This document shows, in pieces, positions 30,001 to 36,554 of a DNA stretch of 42,735 bases. Made by a program: the position numbers and the translations under genes. How positions within the stretch are numbered: the first letter of the stretch is position 1; each line of letters begins with the position of its first letter. The stretch is from a virus. The DNA lies in the IMG/VR virus record IMGVR_UViG_3300030451_004121, positions 18,625 to 61,359 of that record. One strand, written 5' to 3'. The notes below the pieces were generated by a model. The model was not told the DNA's origin. It ran no database searches and saw only the letters and a list, made by a program, of their open reading frames with translations.

Positions 30001-33000
30001 AGTATGTGGTTGAAGAAACTAAAGAAAGTCAAGCTATTGTTAGAAAAGTAGTAGATACTCATTGGGGGCCAAAATCTAATCCTTGGTGTATATGCGCTAG
30101 AGATAAAAATGGATCAATGGACGCTGCTTGGGACAATTGGAAAAAGTATTCTGACGGTCCAAAAAGAATTGTGTTTCAAAACGGAAAGTTGTTAGCTTTT
30201 TATGCTAATGATTTGTATTGGGATAGAATGGACAATGATACAGACGCTCCTGTTATAAATATTAAAGAAGGTAGAGTTACTAAAAAAGTAGAGCTAGTTC
30301 CTATAGGTAAAAATAAGGTTGATGAGTTTGTGATAGAGGTTCGTACTGTTAGTGAAGATGGCAATACCGTTACAACAGAAATTGTTGGAGAAACAGGATC
30401 GAACTACGAAGTTGGAACTAAAATCGTAGAAAATAGAGTTAACGGTGTAACCGTTAAAAAGACTAGGTCGACTTCTGATAGAATGAGTATTGAGTGGGGA
30501 TTTGAACCTGGTAGGGTTCAAGAAGTGCAGAACTACAACGAAAAAGGTGAATTAACTAGTAGTATTTTCTACCAAGAAGCTGGTGTTATAGGTACTATTA
30601 ACCATGCTGAAGAGTTTGGAGGTATAACGGAATCTGAGATAGTCGAGAAAAAAGGAGATATAATAAGTAACGAAGGTGGTGGAGAATACTTTGCTCAAAT
30701 TAATCTTGCAAAACAAGGTATAAAAAACGCGGACCCTACTGTTATTACAGAAATAGGTTGGGAAATGGATGGAAAACTAGAAGATGTTATTACTACGTCT
30801 TCTAATGGTGAGACAAGAGTAGACCTTAAAAAAATTCTTAAAATAGATTCTAAAGCTCAAGGATTGCCACCTGGTATACAATTTAGTAAAGATATAAGCA
30901 AAGAGTTTAACGAGCTTTTAGAAAGAACAACTGGCGTTGAAGCTAGAAAGAGATTTTCAGAGGCACAAGCTAAAATTAGAGGTAAAAAAGGTAGGTACAA
31001 GGGTATAATACCGGCTTCTGCTCAAGATTTCTTAGGACTACTATATAACTTTATGGGTAAAGGTAAACAAGGAGATGCTGATATGGCTTTCTTCAAAAAA
31101 GCCTTGATAGATCCTTTTGCTAGAGGTATAGACGAGTTAAATGCTTCTAGACAAGCCGCTTCTAATGATTACAAAAATTTAACAAAAGAGTTTCCTAAAG
31201 TTAAAAAGAGATTAAATAAAAAAGCAGGAGATACAGGTTTTACAAACGATCAAGCAGTTAGAGTTTATTTATGGATTAAGGCTGGTTTTGAAGTGCCTGG
31301 TTTATCAAATAGAGATTTAGCTGCATTAAACGCACATGTAAAAAACGACCCTGAATTACAAGCCTTCGCAGATGCTCTTGGTATAATATCTAAAAAAGCA
31401 GAAGGTTATGCAAAACCAGGAGAGTATTGGTTGGTAGAAAATATTATTTCTGATTTAACAAGTGATGGTGCTATTGGAGAGGTTAGAGCAGAGTTTTTAG
31501 CAGAGTGGCAACAAAACGTTGATCAAATATTTTCTAAGGAAAATCTAAATAAAATAGAAGCTATATACGGTTCTAAATTTAGAGAAGCATTAGAAGATAT
31601 ATTATATCGTATGCAAACTGGTAGAAATAGATCTCAAGGTGGAGGTAGATTAATGAATAATTATATGAACTGGGTTAATAATTCTGTTGGTGCTATCATG
31701 TTCTTTAATATTCGTTCTGCTGTACTACAGACTATATCTGCTACTAACTATATTAATTGGTCTGATAACAACCCGTTAAAAGCTGCTATGGCATTTGCTA
31801 ATCAAAAACAGTTTTGGTCAGACTTTGTAATGTTGTTTAATTCAGATTACTTAAAACAAAGAAGAGCTGGTAATAGAAGAGGTGTTAATGAAGCTGAACT
31901 AACATCGGCAGTAATGGGTGTTGGGCCTGCTGAACAAGCGAAAGCTGCTTTAAGATATTTATTAAAAATAGGATTTTTACCAACGCAAATTGCGGATAGT
32001 TTTGCAATTGCTTCTGGTGGTGCAAGTTTTTATAGAAACAGAGTTAATTCATATTTAAAACAAGGTATGTCTAAAGCAGAAGCAGAGCAAAAAGCGTTTT
32101 TAGACTTTCAAGAAACTACAGAGGTGTCACAGCAGTCTGCTAGACCTGATATGATTTCACAGCAACAAGCTAATCCATTAGGAAGATTAATACTATCTTT
32201 TCAAAACACACCAATGCAGTATGCTAGAATTATGAACAAAGCCGCTAGAGATATTGCGAACGGTAGAGGTGATTTTAAAACTCACGTATCTAAAATAATA
32301 TACTACGGAGCTATTCAGTCTATAATATTTAGTGCTTTACAATCAGCTATATTTGCTTCCTTAGGAGATGATGAAGAAGAAGATTTTGATACAAAGAAGC
32401 AAAGAATTTTAAACCAGATGATAGACTCTGTTCTTTCTGGTATTGGTTATGGTGGAAAAGCTATATCTACTGTTAAAAACGCTACGATGGAGTATTTGAA
32501 ACAAAGAGATAAAGGCTTTAGAGCTGACCATGCTTATACGATATTACAACTTTTAGGTTTTTCTCCACCTATTGGATCTAAACTTAGAAAAATATATAGC
32601 GCTATACAGACCGAGAAATTTAATAAAGATGTATTTAAAAGAAGAGGTTTAACGTTAGACAATCCTATTTGGCAAGCTATTGGATATACTATAGAAGGAT
32701 TTTTTAACGTGCCTTTAGGTAGATTATCTCAGAAAATGCAAAACTTAGATAATGCTCTTGATAGTAACAACGAGTGGTGGGAAAGAATTGCTTTAATTAT
32801 GGGATGGAACACTTGGGACCTTGGTATTAAAGACGCGGACATTGAAGGCATAAAAGAGGAGATTAAAGAAGAAAAGAAAGAAAAAGATAAAGAAAGAAGA
32901 GAACAAAAGAAAAAAGAAAAAGAAGAAGAAAAAAAGAAAGAACAAGAAGAGTTAATTAAACAAAACCAAGAGAAAAGTAAAGAAGATGGTATTTGCTCTG

Positions 33001-33179
33001 CTATAAGTAGAAGTGGTAATAGGTGTAAAAACAAGGCAGAGTCAGGTGGTTTATGCACAATACACGCTAAAGTAGAGCAAGGAACTAAGGAGGTTCAATG
33101 TAGTAAAATTAAATCTAACGGTGAGAGATGTAAAATGAAAACCAAGGCAAAAAGCGGTTTATGCTACTATCATGATTAA
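21045..33179 (+). CDS. Giant polyvalent virion protein (metallopeptidase, split HAD phosphatase with nested P-loop kinase, Cys/His ribbons)
   Basis: This 4044-residue protein is one uninterrupted frame of 12.1 kb. The N-terminus is acidic, and coiled coils fill about 380-760 and 1090-1390. Residues about 785-1075 are hydrophobic and helical. A zincin motif H1421-E-I-L-H1425 has a possible third ligand in YEEYL (1477-1481). A HAD domain starts at D2447-F-D-D-T-L, is interrupted by a P-loop kinase (Walker A GGAGSGKS, 2481-2488; NSD; VVVDGTGGS), and resumes with VLTARP (T2725) and FADDA (D2781/D2782). A WCICA segment lies at 3014-3018. Residues 3280-3940 are hydrophobic and helical, then KE-rich, with two Cys/His ribbons at 3984-4043. 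The plan fits phage polyvalent proteins packaged and ejected with DNA. It may be a polyprotein cut at recurring F-S-K/R sites. Each domain is seen; the packaging role is inference. Confidence 0.85.
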   Translation: MSKIKSPLKQNEDVELVKLSDADAQSLFNETFDFDESILENEVEEEEEEEKKLTEKEQKQVDEYGYVLPDITEVVKSDDDLEVKTKDDKKIVYNTNEEKKRLKEIGGIVAEQMQPYIDSGEYSEEELNTIRKYLNRLETDLYDKKQPLDFLPLVVTPREAMEDALDEMYYKFGEMNVIKISEQLNLSPEFLDIFKSENTDIYRVEDTRGELQPKLIRIKENGEVEFITSKELKDVDPNFYLKLNDDLEDRYYEDLDNLGNNIVDLFDKMVEETGTAGVVSGLDEDQMLDLLRRELKKYNIDVRQPAILGDYVTLVSGKDPSKELRINLNTNYLESSFFGTAPGPLNVRGVRNSGEKIFNSIENFVKEHGKQPEVIDHEENIIEKNIKAANKLKEERDNSLAVEYNTIKEIDKKIKNAETQLEFYNREQSEESKEQWLENHGQPTDLINVKDYADRNNISGDFNENEFITQLELQTRKDLRYGLNEDEWRVYSGRNRTQEQKDLFVKIDNAIERLKKDEKNFSFWQNLGGLEDVEYDEDKDLVLQGDLAVALFDLLEDKPQDEIEKILLSFTKKEALLREAKAIVLDNYYTEKQVEIDINNKNKNDFEVRKIELENDIEDFNQSVSTFEEKIAPITQSINNSIKKVNDIDAKIETLIEDAEDIKEKAKTDSDYRDVYTDLYKDYQELLAKRQKLVNQYEIDNKEYNNLINSEEYKEIANSNIDLNNRQISLGEQIEVLNKAGNKLSEEFKTLYDEIGFNAADGVFEDSYESVTQYKKWKNAFADNPTMDAIGAFNEQFTDQVLKVFAIIPEAAVWQANRIYGNDPNEYSQWDAMSDIVANYIEEDKFSAYTDRDGRIAEAGWTYRNITRTMADMLPFTLGIIHAGRKGDARGIKNAYKKFTGGTLDDMAMKWNITKRTYSLTIYDNYQEAKKLGLNDMQALEYATFMSSATAMSQLIMPDNLFLKGGAGTNPFKSSFAKSLSGTTNMVAAREISKNTFKNLVKELGEEEIELLFDDLNKMSFLANHESMFLDAEAHADLAMGTIILSGGIQQIGNRQTYKAVKERVRAEFKYRGLETLHILQKEKNGLNSKIARLEKLENPNLDKIEELKKRVEEIDAAIVYGQAELEAINNAPSYASSEHIDLIRRKNELIKKKSSAKGEELNEINKEIKDISAELESTNAYENFQNKQEKDVERSEEIAKEEFGEDLEVYETDSRQESSDVVKSKMQEQSKRLEEEINDIKQDENGNAVNLQEQPALSKLKNEKSRVDNELANMASTEERQKQERELILIQDKLNKIDPSKKLTRRAELQQQLKRLDKLRRDGQISGLDFLAETKKIKDAIKELSSEIKSDKSVTSANESVVDDLVEKYLGLANEIDKDQAYSGYKENAFITPPDASGRRSIIINKKGVLQSGYINAGQHEILHAILKETLKSDPELQRALADAMMEFANDNPGKIKIGPEFDLRMRAYNESDQKYEEYLTVMAEALVRGDVKFSNNFKGKVSDMMRRFNQKYRRPDIEFETGEDVINFLRDYNRFFKKRKKNPAFSKMIKQGAKGKLLERKEKREKEVRYGPGFSKSLRFQFSKNPDLKDDFDNLTQNPDGTKRWNSKVEFQNSSEYWEGLTQILTNPQLESLIKEGIGGETGIQYAELDDFVEKVKVKLQRRYEGQTRVIKDADGNPIVDERGIERRERVLDENGNPKGGFDPSMANGSLFGWLIGGSGSYTNSNLYRARGDVMNEYKEEIETISADTEGTARKLSQIPSDNDVKQETKNEVERNKIDLLKLPVIERVSDKIKSKVKPAKGDGHKEIISKHAGEVGQLIFDIPGDKIVKGGANLTAVTKYEEGMPIPGEAQNIQRVFNAPQFAEKFIKTLPLYNVVERTGDINLKGENLDVSRNVFGVAIGLKGLPMDYFYEDYIDPRSLSKDPLIKAESITSPKGRSKGLTTQTQVKKLKQEFINPTPETIEKFKRDIGITPKLEANEYSRDIGQLQKGVAKVISMNVSLSAAQRNLQDQLNKAIKEGKSPKVTQEIKQQTANITGAQSKIAFSKGVADQKNRLQFSESIPVEQLSNAEILAQNKDYKLIVKRGKQIPINMNTPKGRLIFKEWVIKDLSKRLPKAFFYTSGTFDGTSKGLFTEGDYVGAFRGPKANLLNVSVEETIAMFAPDHVFGPDDADISMALTRVTQNKKNLEDTNAKLQRAIGFKKILNVLNQMIQEDKANIPYVAALLSSTSSNMNHFMRKGSIYEFRNTLNEANVEEHTQAASDFAKFVLNRMVDGTFDKYIDVAMQAYFQGSLPLKFEILLVDPAGEFNYKNNAGIYTKLILVDGKPVWIRYFNPDVNNNQGGINPNVLILAGGNTIAQEYGVGVDESLYNHDEVVSKQQELLFKIFNGDITQEVASKTINEYAMKFSKVSPSSEVKKAIKFSKAIENARLINHNTPSRGMSAWDFDDTLATTKSGVRATVPNPDGTPQPNRKVIFLAGGAGSGKSNVVKKLGLEEQGFKIVNSDISLEWLKKNSGLPENMNDLTREQLSELGRLQAQARKISKGKMMKYQGNADGVVVDGTGGSIKAMQKLVNEFKEKGYDVSMVFVETSLETALDRNRKRKERSLLDKIVIRNHEAVQGNKEGFKEMFGERFMEVKTDNLTQADPMPADLMQQMNDFVSSYKKLRLDAEQFATQGADILEQGGVFDFSEFNVVTEGAQGPMFKTAFDRAQKYGTKDTYVLTARPAESAGPIQQFLASQGLNIPLENITGLGNSTGEAKAEWILEKFSEGYNDIYFADDAMQNVEAVKDVLDQLDIKSEVVQAKIQFSRGIDNKVDKMFTNPALVKIKENISINNVSNVSSLTRDGVYSNIQFSKKHRGEYENLISKNRPDLVKEGLVSQTVDQMFDLVNNLSIPPDKRRKYEKIMTKWLATSTMKLPEDNYKLQDAVELAEKNKLDVFSYRNPNEIIEKFAGKSKAKPINPDTVELFVKDESKTNKKYGITEYVVEETKESQAIVRKVVDTHWGPKSNPWCICARDKNGSMDAAWDNWKKYSDGPKRIVFQNGKLLAFYANDLYWDRMDNDTDAPVINIKEGRVTKKVELVPIGKNKVDEFVIEVRTVSEDGNTVTTEIVGETGSNYEVGTKIVENRVNGVTVKKTRSTSDRMSIEWGFEPGRVQEVQNYNEKGELTSSIFYQEAGVIGTINHAEEFGGITESEIVEKKGDIISNEGGGEYFAQINLAKQGIKNADPTVITEIGWEMDGKLEDVITTSSNGETRVDLKKILKIDSKAQGLPPGIQFSKDISKEFNELLERTTGVEARKRFSEAQAKIRGKKGRYKGIIPASAQDFLGLLYNFMGKGKQGDADMAFFKKALIDPFARGIDELNASRQAASNDYKNLTKEFPKVKKRLNKKAGDTGFTNDQAVRVYLWIKAGFEVPGLSNRDLAALNAHVKNDPELQAFADALGIISKKAEGYAKPGEYWLVENIISDLTSDGAIGEVRAEFLAEWQQNVDQIFSKENLNKIEAIYGSKFREALEDILYRMQTGRNRSQGGGRLMNNYMNWVNNSVGAIMFFNIRSAVLQTISATNYINWSDNNPLKAAMAFANQKQFWSDFVMLFNSDYLKQRRAGNRRGVNEAELTSAVMGVGPAEQAKAALRYLLKIGFLPTQIADSFAIASGGASFYRNRVNSYLKQGMSKAEAEQKAFLDFQETTEVSQQSARPDMISQQQANPLGRLILSFQNTPMQYARIMNKAARDIANGRGDFKTHVSKIIYYGAIQSIIFSALQSAIFASLGDDEEEDFDTKKQRILNQMIDSVLSGIGYGGKAISTVKNATMEYLKQRDKGFRADHAYTILQLLGFSPPIGSKLRKIYSAIQTEKFNKDVFKRRGLTLDNPIWQAIGYTIEGFFNVPLGRLSQKMQNLDNALDSNNEWWERIALIMGWNTWDLGIKDADIEGIKEEIKEEKKEKDKERREQKKKEKEEEKKKEQEELIKQNQEKSKEDGICSAISRSGNRCKNKAESGGLCTIHAKVEQGTKEVQCSKIKSNGERCKMKTKAKSGLCYYHD

Positions 33180-33226
33180 ATAATTTGAAAAACAAGTAAT
33201 TCTATAATAATAAAGTACACTTAAAA

Positions 33227-33505
33227 ATGGCAAAAGAATTAAATGAAGATACTGGCTTTGTATTAAGCATAAAAACATTAATAGGAATAGGTTTTGCAAT
33301 AGCAACAATAGCTGGTATGTGGTTTACATTACAAGCTGATATTGCAGAGGCAAAAGAGCTACCAGCTCCACCAGACCCTGAAGTTACACGCTTAGAGTTT
33401 GATATGAAAGATCAAATGATAAGACAAACTATTATGACTACACAAGAAGACGTTAAAGAAATTAAAAAGTCTATTGAAAAAATAGAAGAAAAACTTTACG
33501 AATAA
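33227..33505 (+). CDS. Small membrane-anchored coiled-coil protein (holin- or spanin-like candidate)
   Basis: This 92-residue protein has one hydrophobic segment at residues 15-31 (LIGIGFAIATIAGMWF), a short loop with a Pro-rich turn (ELPAPPDPEV), then a charged helix to the end (VKEIKKSIEKIEEKLYE) that reads as a coiled coil. There is no cleavable signal, so it is probably a bitopic inner-membrane protein. Its stop overlaps the next start (TAATG). Size and topology suit a holin-like or spanin-like lysis protein, but an M15-type endolysin lies 6 kb downstream rather than next door. Another possibility is an inner-membrane channel component for DNA entry. I cannot decide between these. Confidence 0.75.
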   Translation: MAKELNEDTGFVLSIKTLIGIGFAIATIAGMWFTLQADIAEAKELPAPPDPEVTRLEFDMKDQMIRQTIMTTQEDVKEIKKSIEKIEEKLYE

Positions 33506-33876
33506 TGGAAGAAACTAAAACACCTTGGAGCGTATACGCTATTTATATGTTAGTATTAATATTTATGATGATAGCAGGTACAGTTAAGGGCCAAAACATT
33601 TGCAAGACAGATGTATGTGTAGTTGAGTTTAATGCTAGTTGGAACAAAGCTAACAGTGTAGACTGGTTAGATAAGCTAAATGATTGTGGTGTTCAAAGAA
33701 TAAATATAGACGAGGGTGATTGGCAAAAGAAATATAATATAGTTGTAGTGCCTACAATTATAGTTTTTAACGGAGAAGAAGTAAAACGTTATCAAGCAGA
33801 TCTTAGTTTTACTATGGCCGTAACAAGAAAAGAAGTACAAGAAGAAGTTGATGAAATAATAATGAGTGACTTTTAA
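33505..33876 (+). CDS. Exported thioredoxin-fold protein lacking the CxxC active site
   Basis: In this 123-residue protein residues 1-8 are polar, and residues 10-28 are a hydrophobic signal or anchor (AIYMLVLIFMMIAGTVKG) with a possible cut before QNIC. The rest reads as a thioredoxin fold: strand VVEFNASW, helix, strand, then IVVVPTIIVFNGEEV, where VPT is the conserved cis-proline loop. At the place of the usual WCxxC the sequence is SWNKAN, so the redox pair is absent. Two other cysteines (CKTDVC) lie just after the signal. It may act as a redox-dead binding or chaperone module in the periplasm. Start and stop overlap neighbours (TAATG at its start), so it is translated with the membrane coiled-coil protein. 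Confidence 0.78.
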   Translation: MEETKTPWSVYAIYMLVLIFMMIAGTVKGQNICKTDVCVVEFNASWNKANSVDWLDKLNDCGVQRINIDEGDWQKKYNIVVVPTIIVFNGEEVKRYQADLSFTMAVTRKEVQEEVDEIIMSDF

Positions 33877-33877
33877 A

Positions 33878-36094
33878 ATGAAAAAAATATTAATATTACT
33901 TTTATTACCTATATTAACTTTTGCACAGAAAGAAGTTGTTGTACATATAAAAACAGATGCGTATCCTAGTGAAACAAAATGGATATTATATGACTCTGCT
34001 TATGGAGGAGATACGTTAGATTATGTTGACTATGGTTACTACACGCAACAAAACTTTGTTCACCTTGACACGTTGTATATACCAGATAGCGTTACAAATA
34101 TATCTTGGGTTATATACGATAGTTATGGTGATGGTATTATAAACGGTGAATACTATTTAATAGTATGTGGAGACACTATAGTTAGTTACCCGTCTTCTAC
34201 ATTTACAACCGGTTTAATTCATAATAGAGTTGTACCACAATGTATGCCACAACCACCGCCGCCTGGTCAATGTGTGCCAGCAATGGTAAATATAAACTTA
34301 GATCAATTTACTAGTGAAACTAGTTGGGAAATAAAAGATACAATGGGTAATTTGATAGCAGCAGGAGGCCCATACCCAAACGCTCCTGATTATCAACCAC
34401 AACATATTCCAGTTTGCCTACCTACAGGTGTTTTAAGGTTCACGATATTTGATACGTACGGAGACGGTTTAGCTGGAAGCCAGTGGGGTGGAAACGATGG
34501 ATCATATTATTTGATGCAATGTGGAGATACCTTGGTGTTTGGTACCACACCTAATTTTGGGACAGATTCCACGCATGTATTTGTGTCAGACACATGTACT
34601 CCACCACCACCAGTGCCGGGCTGTATGGACAACAATTATATTGAATTTAATCCATCAGCCACAGTAAGCGATAGTAGCTGTGCTACTTTAAAAATATATG
34701 GTTGTACTGATAGTACAATGTTTAACTACGACTCAACTGCAAACACTATGGACTACATAGACAGTTGCGATTACACTCTTGTACTGCATGATCTTGCAGG
34801 TAATGGTTGGGTTGGTAGTAGATTAGAAATTTATCAAGATGACACGTCACAGTTTGTAATGACATCTGGTTTTGATCAAACCTATACTTTACAATTAAAA
34901 GCGCCTAAACTAGTAAGAGCTAAGTTCTTTATTAGTCAACAAGCTTCTGGTACAGCTCTTGAATGCGGGTTTACTTTAATAAATCCTATGGGTGATACCG
35001 TTATAAGTATTAGACCGCCGTTTATACAACCGTTTTTTGTGTATGGTGGTATAACTTATTGTGGTAACGAGTGTATTGAAATAGTTGAAGGATGTATGGA
35101 TAACATGGCATTTAACTATGATAGCACGGCAAACACACCGCTACCTTGTTATTATGTACCTGGTTGTATGTCTCCTGCGTATTTAGAGTATCATATCGAT
35201 ACATCTAACGGGGTTTATACAGATATTAATATACAAGACAGTTGTAATATATTAGCTGTGTTTGGATGTACAGACACGGCTTCGTTTAATTACGACTCTA
35301 CTGCTAATGTAGACAATGGTGGTTGTATACCTGTTATAACTGGATGTATGGAAAGTCTAGCGTTAAATTATAATCCGCTCGCAAATACGCCTGACACGTG
35401 TATAGCATACGTTTATGGGTGTACTGACCCGACAATGTTTAACTATGATAGTTTAGCAAACACTGATGATGGAAGTTGTGAACCTTTTGTTTATGGATGT
35501 ATGGATAGTACTATGTTTAATTTTAACCCACTTGCAAATGCTCAAGATAATATTACTCCTTGTATTCCTTTTATATATGGTTGTACTGATCCGAGTATGT
35601 TCAACTACCAAGCTGAAGCTAACACAGAAGATTTCAGTTGCATACCATTTATTTATGGGTGTACTGATAGCACCGCTATTAATTACGATTCACTTGCTAA
35701 CACTGATAACAATTCGTGTATACCGGTGGTTGTGGGATGTATGGACCAAGACGCTTGGAACTATGAAGAACTAGCAAACGTACCTGATACTTGTTTGTTT
35801 GCAGCTGAGTGTATAACAGGGCCAGGCGAGCCTTATTGGTTAAACGACCCTTGTTACGCTTGGGTTATAGACGTTGATGAGTACTGTTGTACAAATGACT
35901 GGGATAGTATATGCCAGTTAACTTACAACTACTGTGAAGGCACTTGGGTTGGACCAATACCAAAGCGTTTTGCTAATTTAATAATGATAACAGATATACT
36001 GGGCAGACCAGCAAAAATAAATACTAATCAACTATTGTTTTTCATATATGATGATGGAACAGTAGAGAAAAAAATGATAAAAAATGGAAAGTAA
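33878..36094 (+). CDS. Secreted repeat protein with T9SS-like C-terminal tail
   Basis: This is a 738-residue protein from the ATG at 33878. The longer reading from a GTG at 33866 would place four residues before a perfect signal peptide, so I reject it. The signal is MKKILILLLLPILTFAQ. Two related beta domains follow (each with a YPSETKW- or FTSETSW-type opening and a DxYGDG turn), then eleven repeats of about 20-25 residues beginning GC[M/T] and ending in Cys, interrupted by a third domain (LAGNGWVG). A Cys-rich segment (EYCCTNDWDSICQ) precedes the last ~35 residues, which resemble T9SS cargo tails (ITDILGRP, then FIYDDGTVEKKMI). These features are typical of surface proteins of marine Bacteroidetes. 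A phage copy suggests decoration or adhesion of the infected cell, or a virion-borne adhesin. Function is inference. Confidence 0.88.
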   Translation: MKKILILLLLPILTFAQKEVVVHIKTDAYPSETKWILYDSAYGGDTLDYVDYGYYTQQNFVHLDTLYIPDSVTNISWVIYDSYGDGIINGEYYLIVCGDTIVSYPSSTFTTGLIHNRVVPQCMPQPPPPGQCVPAMVNINLDQFTSETSWEIKDTMGNLIAAGGPYPNAPDYQPQHIPVCLPTGVLRFTIFDTYGDGLAGSQWGGNDGSYYLMQCGDTLVFGTTPNFGTDSTHVFVSDTCTPPPPVPGCMDNNYIEFNPSATVSDSSCATLKIYGCTDSTMFNYDSTANTMDYIDSCDYTLVLHDLAGNGWVGSRLEIYQDDTSQFVMTSGFDQTYTLQLKAPKLVRAKFFISQQASGTALECGFTLINPMGDTVISIRPPFIQPFFVYGGITYCGNECIEIVEGCMDNMAFNYDSTANTPLPCYYVPGCMSPAYLEYHIDTSNGVYTDINIQDSCNILAVFGCTDTASFNYDSTANVDNGGCIPVITGCMESLALNYNPLANTPDTCIAYVYGCTDPTMFNYDSLANTDDGSCEPFVYGCMDSTMFNFNPLANAQDNITPCIPFIYGCTDPSMFNYQAEANTEDFSCIPFIYGCTDSTAINYDSLANTDNNSCIPVVVGCMDQDAWNYEELANVPDTCLFAAECITGPGEPYWLNDPCYAWVIDVDEYCCTNDWDSICQLTYNYCEGTWVGPIPKRFANLIMITDILGRPAKINTNQLLFFIYDDGTVEKKMIKNGK
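34619..35794 (+). repeat. Eleven tandem GC[M/T]D...C protein repeats
   Basis: Within the secreted protein, eleven units begin GCM or GCT and end in Cys. The core is GC-x-D-x-x-x-x-NYDS-x-ANT-x-x-x-SC. Units 2 and 3 are separated by a ~90-residue beta domain and unit 4 is degenerate. GCM and GCT forms are intermixed. The invariant Cys pair per unit suggests one disulfide each, and the Asp/Asn positions suggest calcium binding. Codons differ between units (synonymous divergence), so the array is not a recent duplication. Confidence 0.9.
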
Positions 36095-36554
36095 ACCTTT
36101 TAAAATGAAAAATCCTTCTTTAGCTAAAGCTATGAGAGAAGGTACACCTATGCAACTTAATTATGGATCTCCTATGAAAGACACTGGAACACCTGGAGAT
36201 GCGGGTCCAAAGAAAAGACCTAGACGTAACACTATGAAAGAAGACGAGCTTATAGAGAAACAAGAGCAAAGAAAAAAAGCTGACGAAGTTTCTTACGATA
36301 AAAAAGCTATGAATAAAAAAGGTAAAACAAGGATTCCAGGAACAAACATATACGAAGATAAAGAAAACAAAGAATTACAACAAATAAACAAAGATTCTGA
36401 AGAAAGATCTAAATTAAGAGCTGAAAAAGATAGAGAAAGAGAAGCTAGAAGAGAAAGAATCAGAAAGTACGAAGAAAGAAATCCAAAGAGATCTAGTAAA
36501 AAAGCGTCAAAGGGAGTTATGAAAGGCTTCGATCCGCTAAATAAAAAGAAATAA
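36084..36554 (+). CDS. Small basic charged protein with FKMK and SPMK motifs
   Basis: This 156-residue protein overlaps the end of the secreted repeat gene by 11 bases in another frame. It is low-complexity and strongly charged: residues 1-35 hold KPFKMKNPSLAKAMREG and YGSPMKD, residues 40-50 hold KKRPRRN, and residues 95-140 form a long K/E/R helix (REREARRERIRKYEER). The C-terminus is basic with KGVMKGFDPLNKKK. The composition suggests nucleic-acid or capsid-interior binding. The FKMK/SPxK signature recurs in other small proteins of this window. No known family recognised. Confidence 0.72.
   Translation: MESKPFKMKNPSLAKAMREGTPMQLNYGSPMKDTGTPGDAGPKKRPRRNTMKEDELIEKQEQRKKADEVSYDKKAMNKKGKTRIPGTNIYEDKENKELQQINKDSEERSKLRAEKDREREARRERIRKYEERNPKRSSKKASKGVMKGFDPLNKKK

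Noticed and set aside
33180-33226. Possible Bacteroidetes-type promoter near TAATTTG before the membrane protein gene
   Set aside because: The match to the TAnnTTTG consensus is off by one spacing and no -33 element is clear.
33866-33878. GTG start four residues upstream for the secreted repeat protein
   Set aside because: The ATG at 33878 begins a complete signal peptide; the longer start would bury it behind MTFK and overlap the previous gene more.
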